DNA of 64,000 nt, taken from contig CAYQBG010000005.1 of NCBI GenBank assembly GCA_964415675.1, forward strand, positions 124,001 to 188,000, read 5' to 3'. Below the pieces are notes generated by a model. That model was not told the DNA's origin. It saw nothing but the letters and a program-made list of their open reading frames with translations, and ran no database searches. Position numbers and translations under genes: made by a program. Shown here piece after piece: positions 44,733 to 53,395 of the stretch (position 1 is its first letter; every line of letters begins with the position of its first letter). The DNA is from UBA5336 sp964415675. Its GTDB lineage: Bacteria > Pseudomonadota > Alphaproteobacteria > Caulobacterales > Hyphomonadaceae.

Positions 44733-46388
44733 ATGGCAAATCGCGCACCTCATGAGGGTGACCAGAACGATCCTTTCGGCGCCGCACGCTCGATCCTGCC
44801 TTGGCTAGGGGATCCTGCGCGGTCATTGCGCCTGACCCGCCCGCGGGACGTGTCGCCTCGGACAGAAATGATCGGGCTCTGCCTGATCGCCTGTCTCGCC
44901 ATTCTACTGCGCGTCACCACTCTGGCCGCCGATTCGTTGTGGATCGATGAAGGTTACACACTGGCTGCCGCGCAACTGCCGCTCACCACGATGTGGACAG
45001 TCCCTTTCGATACGCACCCGCCTTTGCATTTCACATTTGTGAAGCTGTTTTCCTGGATCGCCAATCCGGAGTGGGCCGTTCGCCTTCCCTCGGTCCTGTT
45101 CGGCCTGGCAACCCTGGTCCCACTTTACCTGATGGCCCGCCGCCAGATCGGAAATCTCGGCGCGCTGGTGACAATTGCAGTCTGGGCGCTGTCCTATACG
45201 CAGCTCGTCTATGCCAATAATGGCCGGAATTATACAGAGCTGCTCTTCTTCCTGGTCCTGGCGCTCCACGCTCTCATCATCCTTGCCGAAAGGCTGGCAT
45301 CTGGCGACGTACTTGGCTCATCGGGCATCGCGAAATGGGGGGCAGTCTATATGATTGGCGCACTCGGCGCGCTTTATACCCACAATACCGCCATTCTTTA
45401 TCTTTTCGCGATCAATGCCACGCTGTGCGTCTGGCACCTCATCAATGCCCCACGCGCCATCATTCCCTTTGCGCTGCGGCTAGCAGCCCTGAATGCACTG
45501 GCAATTCTGCTCTGGCTGCCCTGGCTGGCCGTCATGCTGACCGCGACCGGCGGGTTTAACTGGCTGGTGCAGAAATCCATCCCCGAGGCAATCTTCACGC
45601 TGGCCGCAACAGTTGGCCCCAATGATATGCCGGGCCTTGTGGCGCTCGTCTTTTTCGGCGCGCTCGCGGTCGGCTGGGCACTGGTTGTCCTGCGCGCCAG
45701 CCTTGTTAATCTCCTTATCGCCTTTCACTTGATCCTATACCCCGCCTTCATCTGGCTCATCGGCTTTGTCTATGTGCCTGTCTTCATGGAACGGATCATA
45801 TTGATGGCCACTCTCGGCGCCGCGCTCGCCATCGGGGTCCTGGCGGCAAAGGCTCGCCTCTTGGCGCTCGGCCCCGGCCTTGCCGGCCTTGCTCTTGCCG
45901 CAACCTTCGCCTCAGCACTGGCCTATCAATATCGCGGCGACACGGCCGAAAATCTTGGCGCACACCTTGTCCAGGACTGGCGCGAGGCCATCGCCGAAAG
46001 CGAGGCCCGCATGGTCGGCGATGCTGCAATCGGTTTTACCATATGCGACACCTTCTCCTGGCCCGTCGCGGCCACTTATGCCGATAAGGGCAAAGTCTAT
46101 GTCCATCGCCCGCAGGCTTATTGGGACATCAGTATGGAGGACTGGCTAGGCTTTTACGGTCAGCCCGTGAATGTCCGTCTCGACACCTCGCTTGACGGCA
46201 TTACTGGCCCGACACGTACGCCCGCCGACCTGTACAAGGACTATTCGCGCATGGTCTTCCTTCAGAAAGACATCTATTGTCAGGGCGCTGAGGCTGACCA
46301 GATCCATTCCGAACTAATCGGCGCCGGCTTTCGCAAGGCCGAAAGCAGGGATTATCGCGGCCTCAGCGCGCATCATTATCTGCGCTGA
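44733..46388 (+). CDS. GT39/ArnT-like membrane glycosyltransferase
   Basis: A 551-residue multi-pass membrane protein. The periplasmic first loop has ADSLWIDEGYTL (Asp-Glu pair) and TVPFDTHPPLHFTFVKLFSWI, the pattern of dolichyl- or undecaprenyl-phosphate-sugar-dependent glycosyltransferases of the PMT/ArnT superfamily. About ten hydrophobic segments follow, then a soluble C-terminal part. ATG 44733 leaves a 65-residue cytoplasmic N-terminus; earlier frame lacks homology. It likely modifies an envelope glycan or protein. Confidence 0.8.
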   Translation: MANRAPHEGDQNDPFGAARSILPWLGDPARSLRLTRPRDVSPRTEMIGLCLIACLAILLRVTTLAADSLWIDEGYTLAAAQLPLTTMWTVPFDTHPPLHFTFVKLFSWIANPEWAVRLPSVLFGLATLVPLYLMARRQIGNLGALVTIAVWALSYTQLVYANNGRNYTELLFFLVLALHALIILAERLASGDVLGSSGIAKWGAVYMIGALGALYTHNTAILYLFAINATLCVWHLINAPRAIIPFALRLAALNALAILLWLPWLAVMLTATGGFNWLVQKSIPEAIFTLAATVGPNDMPGLVALVFFGALAVGWALVVLRASLVNLLIAFHLILYPAFIWLIGFVYVPVFMERIILMATLGAALAIGVLAAKARLLALGPGLAGLALAATFASALAYQYRGDTAENLGAHLVQDWREAIAESEARMVGDAAIGFTICDTFSWPVAATYADKGKVYVHRPQAYWDISMEDWLGFYGQPVNVRLDTSLDGITGPTRTPADLYKDYSRMVFLQKDIYCQGAEADQIHSELIGAGFRKAESRDYRGLSAHHYLR

Positions 46389-46404
46389 GAACCCGGGGCG
46401 GAGC

Positions 46405-47904
46405 TTATTCACCCGGCCCGTCCATGGCGAGTATAATCTGAGCATAGCCACGCGCGAGCCGTCCCATATTCTCGACCGAGATCCGCTCATTGGTGCCGTG
46501 GAAGCCGGTGAGATCCTGCGGCGACATGACGGCCGGCGCGAACCGGTAGACATTGTCCGTGATCGCTGTGGCGTAGCGCCCGTCTGTCGCTCCAAGCACA
46601 AGCCCCGGTGCGGCCGGGGCGCCATTGCCGGCCTCCCGCGCCACCGACGCCAGCACCGCGTAGGCGCGATTATCGGTCGGCGAGACTGGCGAGGCCCCTG
46701 TACCTCGTATGCCTGAGCGGCCCTTTTCGATCTCGATCCCGGGAATGTCGCCCGTGACCCTTTGGATATGATTAAAAATATCCTCTTCGGTGTCATTTGG
46801 ATGAATGCGAAAATTGACGATTGCAGTGGCCCTCTGGGCAAGGACATTCTCCTTGGCAGACCCGACCAGCATGGTGGGCGCCGTCGTCGTCCGGATCATC
46901 GCATTGGCCGCAGCAATGTCAGCCATCTGTCCCTCGACCATGCCCTGGAAAAGCCAGAGATTGGCGAACGCCATGCGCGACATGAACGGCATGTCCGGCG
47001 CTGAAGCACGGAACAGGTCGGACACTGGTGGTCGCGAAAAATCGGCCGGCATCTGGTTCTCGTCGAGTGCGACCAATGCCCGCGACAGGCGCACGACCGC
47101 GCTGTTACGCGGCGGGGTAGAGGAGTGCCCGCCCTCGGCAACCGCCGTAATCTCGAAAGTGACATAGCCTTTCTCGGCAATTCCGATGAAACCCATTGGC
47201 GCTCCGGTAAGGGGCGAAGGGTCCACGATCATGAAGCCCTCATCCAGCGCCATAACAGGCTCGACCCCACGACTTTTTAGGAGTTCTACCCCCGCCGCCG
47301 CGCCTGAACCCGAAACCTCCTCGTCATGGCCAAAGAGGAAATGGACCGTGCGACGTGGCTGGAACCCTTCGCGGGCGAGCCCTTCGGCCGCCTCCATCAG
47401 CGCGACCATGGAGCCTTTGTCATCGATTGCGCCGCGCCCGTAGACATAGCCGTCAATGATCTCGCCACCAAAAGGCGCGCCGGTCCAGTCGTCTTCGGTC
47501 CCGATATTGACCGGCACGACATCCTGGTGTGCCATCAGCAGTAGCGGCTTCAGCGTCTCGTCGCTGCCCTGCCAGGTATAGATCAGCGTATAGTCGGCGA
47601 CCGTCTCCCGGCGCATGGCGCCATGCGCCTCCGGATAGGTCGCTTCAAGCCAGTCATGCAGTTCCAGCCATGGACCCTCATTGCCCGGCCGGGGGTCGCC
47701 CGGCGCGACCGTGATCGTACGTATCTGGAGGGCCTGCGATAGTCGCTCAGCGGCCTCCCCGGCGCTGAAGGCAGGCGGCTCGGGCAATTCCACGGCAGCG
47801 GTGTCGATCGCTCCGCCATAAGTGAATGTCCGGTAAAGAACCGCCCCTGCGATCACCAGGAACACTGCCAGAACGATCAGCAACAGGTTACGGATCATCC
47901 GCAT
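46405..47904 (-). CDS. M20-family metallopeptidase (PM20D1-like)
   Basis: A 499-residue protein. An N-terminal membrane anchor (NLLLIVLAVFLVIAGAVLY) precedes the peptidase. Zinc-binding segments are LLLMAHQDVVPV, YGRGAIDDKGSM, FLFGHDEEVSGSGAA and a late GFHGTNERIS; a dimerisation domain lies between (GYVTFEITAVAEGGHSSTPP). GGAGG is seven bases before ATG 47904. Family members cleave or form N-acyl amino acids, or cleave dipeptides. The active site should face the periplasm. Confidence 0.9.
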   Translation of the reverse strand: MRMIRNLLLIVLAVFLVIAGAVLYRTFTYGGAIDTAAVELPEPPAFSAGEAAERLSQALQIRTITVAPGDPRPGNEGPWLELHDWLEATYPEAHGAMRRETVADYTLIYTWQGSDETLKPLLLMAHQDVVPVNIGTEDDWTGAPFGGEIIDGYVYGRGAIDDKGSMVALMEAAEGLAREGFQPRRTVHFLFGHDEEVSGSGAAAGVELLKSRGVEPVMALDEGFMIVDPSPLTGAPMGFIGIAEKGYVTFEITAVAEGGHSSTPPRNSAVVRLSRALVALDENQMPADFSRPPVSDLFRASAPDMPFMSRMAFANLWLFQGMVEGQMADIAAANAMIRTTTAPTMLVGSAKENVLAQRATAIVNFRIHPNDTEEDIFNHIQRVTGDIPGIEIEKGRSGIRGTGASPVSPTDNRAYAVLASVAREAGNGAPAAPGLVLGATDGRYATAITDNVYRFAPAVMSPQDLTGFHGTNERISVENMGRLARGYAQIILAMDGPGE

Positions 47905-48051
47905 GCCTTTTCCTCCCCTTGTATATCTCGACTTCAGGCACTTTGCCCGCACCCCCGCCAGTCCGCAAGCGCGGGGATGATCCAGCTGGCGCACAGCGGC
48001 GATCAGCGTGCAATTGGGGCCAGTTTATCAAATTCCCGAGTCGCCCCGGCT

Positions 48052-49068
48052 TTATCCGGAATTGTGCACGGCCCTGAGCATTGGGCCGTAGCCGGAGCTG
48101 CCAAGCCATTCGAGCTGCGCCTGCCTCGAAGCTTCATTGATGGCCAGCTGCGGCTTTAAGCGCGGATGAGCGGCGCGGCGGAGCGGGCGCATGCCGGCCG
48201 GCATGGCGATGATTTCGGCTATGGCGTGTGGCACGTCCATCGGATCGGTCGACTGGTCAGGATTGCTCTGGGCGCCCATCCGCTCAACAAAGGCAGGATA
48301 ACCCGCTTTCAGATCGTCCGGCAGCCTTGCAAGAAGCTCGGCGGTATAGCCGTCGCCATTTTCCCAGATCTGCGTCGGGTAACCGCCCGGCTGGATGACC
48401 GTGACCTCGATACCGCGGGGGGCGAGTTCATAGGCCATCTGCTCGCTCAGGGCCTCAAGCGCGAACTTAGTGCCTGAATAGGCGCCGAGGCCTGGGATCA
48501 ACACCCGGCCGAGCTGTGAGCTGACATTGAAGATGAGACCTTTTCCGGCCGCACGCATGGCCGGCAGCACCGCACGCGCCATGCGCTGGCAGCCGAAGAC
48601 GTTCGTGTCGAACATCTTCTGCATCGCCGCCATATCCTGAAGCTCGACCGGCCCGGACAGGGCAATCCCGGCATTATTGATGAGCACATCGAGCGCACCA
48701 CCAGCCATCATTTCGGCCTGGCGGACGCCGGCGGCAACCTCTTCGTCGGAGGTAACATCAATAGCGATCACTTCAATATCGAGCTTGTCGCGCTGGGCCA
48801 GCTCGCGCAACTCCTCCGCCTCCGGACGAGGCAGGTTGCGCATGGTGGCAAAGACCTTGGCACCGCGCCGGGCATAAAGTTCCGCGCCAAGGCGCCCGAA
48901 GCCCGACGAGCAACCGGTGATCAGAATGGATGTGGCGGAAAGGTCGGGCATTGTCTCGCCGTCCCCGCTCTGGGCCGCTGCGGCTCCTGCACCCGCGCTG
49001 GCAAGGCCCGCCAGCGCCGCGGCCGCCGTCATCATTTCCCGCCTGGAGGGATCAACCGTTTCCGTCAT
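48052..49068 (-). CDS. Short-chain dehydrogenase with a Tat-like signal
   Basis: A 338-residue SDR. ILITGCSSGFGRLGAELYARRG is the NAD(P)-binding TGxxxGxG, INNAGIALSG the NAG motif, and NVSSQLGRVLIPGLGAYSGTKFALEAL carries the catalytic Ser and YxxxK. Unusually it begins SRREMMTAAAALAGLASAGAGAAAAQ, a twin-arginine signal, so a folded, cofactor-loaded enzyme might be exported. The C-terminus may bind a hydrophobic substrate. The substrate is unknown. Confidence 0.85.
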   Translation of the reverse strand: MTETVDPSRREMMTAAAALAGLASAGAGAAAAQSGDGETMPDLSATSILITGCSSGFGRLGAELYARRGAKVFATMRNLPRPEAEELRELAQRDKLDIEVIAIDVTSDEEVAAGVRQAEMMAGGALDVLINNAGIALSGPVELQDMAAMQKMFDTNVFGCQRMARAVLPAMRAAGKGLIFNVSSQLGRVLIPGLGAYSGTKFALEALSEQMAYELAPRGIEVTVIQPGGYPTQIWENGDGYTAELLARLPDDLKAGYPAFVERMGAQSNPDQSTDPMDVPHAIAEIIAMPAGMRPLRRAAHPRLKPQLAINEASRQAQLEWLGSSGYGPMLRAVHNSG

Positions 49069-49150
49069 GATTGGGTCTTCCTTTTCCTGCTGATTGCATT
49101 CTTCGCGCAGATGCTCGTCCCGGTCCCATCATTGTCAAGCCGAAGGTCGG

Positions 49151-49636
49151 TCAGAACACCCCCATGGCGAGCCCGGCGCCCAGCGCGGCGCCAAGCTCGT
49201 GGCATTTGGCAAGGTCAGCATCCGCAATTGTCTTTTCGCCAAGGATTTCCTCCGGCGTCTGCGCATGAGTGCAGACGATCAGCGGTTCCTGGACCTGTTT
49301 CAAACGCCATCCCTTAGCGATGCGGGCCGCCTGGCGCGCCGCATTCTCCCCGTCCGAGCCGGCACAGACCATCAAGCCGTAGGCGCGTCCCTCGATCTTT
49401 CCCAGCACCGGATAATAGCACCGGTCGAAGAACTCCTTCATCGACCCCGAAATCGCTGCAAGGTTTTCCGGCATGGCGAAGAGATAGCCTTCGGCGCCGA
49501 GCAGGTCGTCCGGCCCCGTCTCATCGGCGAATTTCACCCGGGTTTCGATTTCCTCCCGGGCCGCCCCGGCTGCGGCTTCGACCATCTGACCGGTGCCGCC
49601 CGTGCGCGTGTGATAGACAATGAGCAGTTTCGACAT
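49151..49636 (-). CDS. Flavodoxin-fold NAD(P)H-dependent oxidoreductase
   Basis: A 161-residue protein. LLIVYHTRTGGTGQMVEAAA is the FMN phosphate-binding loop, GYLFAMPENLAAISGSMKEFFDRCYY the second flavin-contact region and LMVCAGSDGENAARQ the third. It is in the NADPH-dependent FMN reductase/WrbA-like group, often involved in quinone or electron-carrier reduction. It is divergent from mmsA. Confidence 0.85.
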   Translation of the reverse strand: MSKLLIVYHTRTGGTGQMVEAAAGAAREEIETRVKFADETGPDDLLGAEGYLFAMPENLAAISGSMKEFFDRCYYPVLGKIEGRAYGLMVCAGSDGENAARQAARIAKGWRLKQVQEPLIVCTHAQTPEEILGEKTIADADLAKCHELGAALGAGLAMGVF

Positions 49637-49758
49637 GCCTGTAACATAATCCAGTGTGTCGGACTTGTCCCGGGTCGGCCACCTTGCCCGTCCCTGCCAG
49701 CGCGTATAGGCCTGTCATCAAAAGAATTCCGAATGAAAGCCGACATTGGAGGACGCCC

Positions 49759-51255
49759 ATGCGCGAGGTACATCATTTCATCAATGGCGCTGAGGTAAAG
49801 GGCGCATCCGGCCGCCTTGGCGACATCTTCAATCCGAACACCGGCGAGGTGCAGGCAAGGGTTGCGCTGGCGACGCCGGATGAGCTGAATGGCGCTGCCG
49901 AGGCCGCTGCCAATGCCTTCCCCGGCTGGTCTGCGACCAATCCGCAGCGGCGCGCCCGCGTGATGTTCGAGTTCAAGCGCCTGCTTGAGGCGAACATGGA
50001 CGAGCTGGCCGAGCTCTTGTCATCCGAGCATGGCAAGGTAGTCGCCGATTCGCGCGGCGACGTTCAGCGCGGCATTGATGTGGTCGAGTTTGCCTGTGGC
50101 ATCCCGCATCTTCAGAAAGGCGAGTATACCGATGGCGCCGGACCCGGCATTGACGTGTTTTCCATGCGCCAGCCGCTGGGCGTGTGTGCGGGCATCACTC
50201 CGTTCAATTTCCCGGCCATGATCCCATGTTGGATGGCGACGGTTGCCATCGCCTGCGGAAACACATTCATCCTGAAGCCGTCCGAGAAGGATCCGTCCGT
50301 GCCAGTGCGCCTTGGCGAACTGATGCTCGAAGCCGGCGCGCCCGAAGGCGTCCTCAATGTCGTCAATGGCGACAAGGTTGCTGTTGATGCGATCCTAGAA
50401 CATCCGGAAATCCGCGCGGTCAGCTTTGTCGGCTCCTCCGATATAGCTCAATATGTCTATTCGAAAGGCACCGCGCATGGAAAGCGTGTGCAGGCCATGG
50501 GCGGGGCGAAGAACCATGGCATCATCCTGCCTGATGCCAACATGGAACAGGCGGTGAAGGACATTGTCGGTGCGGCCTATGGCTCAGCTGGCGAGCGCTG
50601 CATGGCCCTGCCCGTGGCCGTCACGGTGGGGGAAAAGACCGGCGACGAATTTGTCGAACGGATGAGCGAGGCGGCGCGCGCGCTCAAGGTTGGCGTTTCG
50701 ACCGATCCCGAGGCCCATTACGGCCCGGTCGTGACCGCCGCACACCGCACGCGCATCGGGGATTATATCCAGATGGGCGTCAATGAAGGCGCAGAACTCG
50801 TGCTGGATGGACGCGGTCACACGCTACAGGGCCATGAGAACGGTTTTTTCATCGGCCCGTCCCTGTTCGACCGGGTCACACCCGACATGACAAGCTATAC
50901 GGATGAGATTTTTGGACCAGTCCTGCAGGTTCTGCGGACAGAAACGCTGGAAGAGGCTGCTGCGCTTCCCTCCAACCATCAATATGGCAATGGCGTGGCG
51001 ATCTTCACCCAGAATGGCCGCGCCGCGCGCGAATTCGCTGCGCAGGTAAATGTCGGTATGGTCGGCATCAACGTTCCGATCCCGGTGCCGGTATCCTATC
51101 ATACGTTTGGCGGCTGGAAGCGCTCGGCCTTTGGCGACACCAACCAGCACGGCCCTGAAGGCGTGCGCTTCTGGACCAAGATCAAGACCGTGACGCAGCG
51201 CTGGCCCGAAGGCGATATCGGCGACCAGGCCTTCGTCATCCCGACGATGGGGTAG
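49759..51255 (+). CDS. mmsA: Methylmalonate-semialdehyde dehydrogenase (CoA-acylating)
   Basis: A 498-residue aldehyde dehydrogenase. MRQPLGVCAGITPFNFPAMIPCWM, FILKPSEKDPSVP and SFVGSSDIAQYVYSKG are typical, and GSAGERCMALPVAV holds the catalytic Cys with the MmsA-type context. It converts methylmalonate semialdehyde to propionyl-CoA in valine (and possibly inositol or pyrimidine) breakdown. ATG 49759 follows GGAGGA. Four bases separate its stop from mmsB, so both form an operon. Confidence 0.95.
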   Translation: MREVHHFINGAEVKGASGRLGDIFNPNTGEVQARVALATPDELNGAAEAAANAFPGWSATNPQRRARVMFEFKRLLEANMDELAELLSSEHGKVVADSRGDVQRGIDVVEFACGIPHLQKGEYTDGAGPGIDVFSMRQPLGVCAGITPFNFPAMIPCWMATVAIACGNTFILKPSEKDPSVPVRLGELMLEAGAPEGVLNVVNGDKVAVDAILEHPEIRAVSFVGSSDIAQYVYSKGTAHGKRVQAMGGAKNHGIILPDANMEQAVKDIVGAAYGSAGERCMALPVAVTVGEKTGDEFVERMSEAARALKVGVSTDPEAHYGPVVTAAHRTRIGDYIQMGVNEGAELVLDGRGHTLQGHENGFFIGPSLFDRVTPDMTSYTDEIFGPVLQVLRTETLEEAAALPSNHQYGNGVAIFTQNGRAAREFAAQVNVGMVGINVPIPVPVSYHTFGGWKRSAFGDTNQHGPEGVRFWTKIKTVTQRWPEGDIGDQAFVIPTMG

Positions 51256-51259
51256 CAAT

Positions 51260-52150
51260 ATGACTAAACTCGCATTCATCGGCCTTGGGAACATGGGTTC
51301 GGGCATGTGCGTCAATCTGGTGAGGGCCGGCCATGAGGTCGCCGCTTTTGACTTGTCCGCCGAGGCGGTGCAGCGGGCCGCGCGGGCAGGTGCGCAAGCT
51401 GCGGGCTCGACTGCGGAGGCCGTCGCCGGTGCAAACGCCGTAGTCACCATGCTGCCTGCGGGTCAGCATGTCCATTCAGCCTATTTTAGCGACGACGGCA
51501 TCACCGCGCATGCGCCCAGAGGCTGCCTGTTCATCGATTGCTCGACCATCTCAGTCAACCATGCCCGCGAGGCGGCGGATAAGGCCGGCAAGTCCGGTTT
51601 CGCCTATGTCGATGCACCCGTTTCCGGTGGTGTCGCAGCCGCAGAGGCCGGCACGCTGACCTTCATGGTCGGCGGGGAAGGCAGTGCCTTCGAGCGCGCA
51701 CGGCCAATCCTCGACACGATGGGAAAGAATGTCTTCCATGCCGGAGCGAGCGGGAACGGACAGGTCGCCAAGATTGCCAACAACATGCTGCTGGCCGTCT
51801 CGATGATCGGCACATGCGAAGCGTTCAACCTTGCCGAGAAGCTTGGCCTCGATGCCCAGACTTTTTTCGACATTTCCTCGACTGCGTCCGGCCAATGCTG
51901 GTCAATGACCAGTTATTGTCCGGCTCCCGGACCCGTGCCCGCCGCACCGTCCAACCGGGATTACCAGCCGGGATTCGCCGTTGCAATGATGCTGAAGGAC
52001 CTGCGCCTTGCACTCGCCTCCGCTGAGGAGGCCGGCGCGCCCGCCGATCTCGGCGAGCATGCTCGCGCGATTTACGAGCAACTCTCTGCCGATGGCCATG
52101 AAAGCCTCGATTTCTCGGCCGTCATGCGCCGCGTGAAAGGAGAGATCTGA
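51260..52150 (+). CDS. mmsB: 3-hydroxyisobutyrate dehydrogenase
   Basis: A 296-residue beta-hydroxyacid dehydrogenase. LAFIGLGNMGSGMCVNLVRAGH is the NAD-binding site, DAPVSGGVAAAEAGTLTFMVGG the substrate-site signature, and GNGQVAKIANNMLL holds the catalytic Lys. It oxidises 3-hydroxyisobutyrate to methylmalonate semialdehyde, the substrate of MmsA just upstream. Starts 4 bp after mmsA stops. Confidence 0.95.
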   Translation: MTKLAFIGLGNMGSGMCVNLVRAGHEVAAFDLSAEAVQRAARAGAQAAGSTAEAVAGANAVVTMLPAGQHVHSAYFSDDGITAHAPRGCLFIDCSTISVNHAREAADKAGKSGFAYVDAPVSGGVAAAEAGTLTFMVGGEGSAFERARPILDTMGKNVFHAGASGNGQVAKIANNMLLAVSMIGTCEAFNLAEKLGLDAQTFFDISSTASGQCWSMTSYCPAPGPVPAAPSNRDYQPGFAVAMMLKDLRLALASAEEAGAPADLGEHARAIYEQLSADGHESLDFSAVMRRVKGEI

Positions 52151-52251
52151 GAACGCCCGTTTCCTGGTACAAATCTTTCCGGCAAGGCCCCGTCCATCCA
52201 ACTGTTCGCCCCGGCCGCCATCGCTGGCTCGGGAGCGCTCTTGACCGGCCC

Positions 52252-52506
52252 TCACACCCTGTGTTGTGAGCCGGTTTCAGGATCGAGCAGCTTGTGGGCA
52301 TGAAGTATGAAATAGCGCATCTCCGCGTTGTCCACGGTGCGCTGCGCGGCCGATTTCCAAGCGTCGTATGCGGCCTTGTAGTTCGGAAAAGCGCCAACAA
52401 AATCGATCTTGGATAAGTCCTCGAACTCAACGCCGGATACATTCTTCAATTCCCCGCCTATGACGAGGTGAAGGAGCTGGCTGGTCGCTTCGGTGCTCTC
52501 TGACAT
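52252..52506 (-). CDS. DUF4170 protein
   Basis: An 84-residue protein containing LLHLVIGGELKNVSGVEFEDL and AQRTVDNAEMRYFILHAHKLLDPE, the pattern of DUF4170, a small protein family largely confined to alphaproteobacteria. Function unknown. ATG 52506 is chosen because homology starts there. It lies 20 bp downstream of the inositol-phosphatase-like gene and converges on mmsB. Confidence 0.8.
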   Translation of the reverse strand: MSESTEATSQLLHLVIGGELKNVSGVEFEDLSKIDFVGAFPNYKAAYDAWKSAAQRTVDNAEMRYFILHAHKLLDPETGSQHRV

Positions 52507-52525
52507 GGCTGAATCGGAGCTCCAA

Positions 52526-53395
52526 TCAGGGGTTTGATGGGGTTGCGCGCCGCCTGTTATCATTCGGTGCTGGCAAGCGCACTGTACAGGTTCGTTCGAC
52601 TAACAGAGGATGCAGGCGCTTTCCAGCGGCGATGATGCTTCTTTGTGCGGGAACCGGTCGATTATACGTGAAAGCTTCGCCCAGATGAGTCGTCGCACAG
52701 CCGCCAGATTCCGACACAAGAATGGCTCCGGCAGCGATATCCCAGTCCGATTTACGCCAGAGCGCCATAGTCGCATCCCAATCGCCCCGCGCGACATGGG
52801 CAAAGCGCAAAAGTGTCGCATTAGGCTTGGGATCGGCGACCACGACCCCCGGCCAGGGCGCAGGCCAGTCACTGTGTCTCAGCAACGCCTCGCTGGCGAT
52901 CATCCGGCAGCCTTCTATTGTATTGCTGTCACTTACCCGGAGCGGGCAGCCGTTCAGGTAGGCTCCACCGCCGCGTCGGGCCTCATACAATTCGTCGAAT
53001 TCCGGCGCATAGACAACTCCGGCAACGACTTCTCCGCGCTCGACGACGGCAAGGCCGACGCACCAGTGCGGATCGCCGCGCATATAGGCCCTGGTGCCAT
53101 CAATCGGATCGACCACCCAGACACGCTCAGGCGCACGGTTCTTCGGGTCGTCCGCAGTCTCCTCGGAAAGCCAGCCATACATCTCCCGGGCATTGCCAAG
53201 CCGGCGGGCGAGCAGCGTGTTGACCGCCAGGTCGGCTTCGGTCACCGGATGGCCAGGACTTTTCTCCCAGGCTTTGGTTTCGCCGCGCGCCTTGTAGTCC
53301 ATGGCCAGCCGACCGCCCTCACGAGCGGCCGAACGCATCGTGGCAAGGTCCCGGGAAAGACTTGCCGCGTCAGTCTTCCACGCTGTCGCCGGCAA
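52526..53395 (-). CDS. Inositol-monophosphatase-family phosphatase (CysQ/HisN-like)
   Basis: A 289-residue Mg-dependent phosphatase. Metal-binding segments are LSEET (after MYGW), VWVVDPIDGTRAYMRGDPHWCVGLAVV and SDWDIAAGAILVSESGG. Relatives act on inositol phosphate, 3'-phosphoadenosine 5'-phosphate or histidinol phosphate; which applies here is unclear. TTG 53395 lies inside the end of the pmbA-like gene (26-bp overlap) with GAGGA upstream; ATG 53338 is an alternative that trims the first helix. Confidence 0.85.
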   Translation of the reverse strand: MPATAWKTDAASLSRDLATMRSAAREGGRLAMDYKARGETKAWEKSPGHPVTEADLAVNTLLARRLGNAREMYGWLSEETADDPKNRAPERVWVVDPIDGTRAYMRGDPHWCVGLAVVERGEVVAGVVYAPEFDELYEARRGGGAYLNGCPLRVSDSNTIEGCRMIASEALLRHSDWPAPWPGVVVADPKPNATLLRFAHVARGDWDATMALWRKSDWDIAAGAILVSESGGCATTHLGEAFTYNRPVPAQRSIIAAGKRLHPLLVERTCTVRLPAPNDNRRRATPSNP

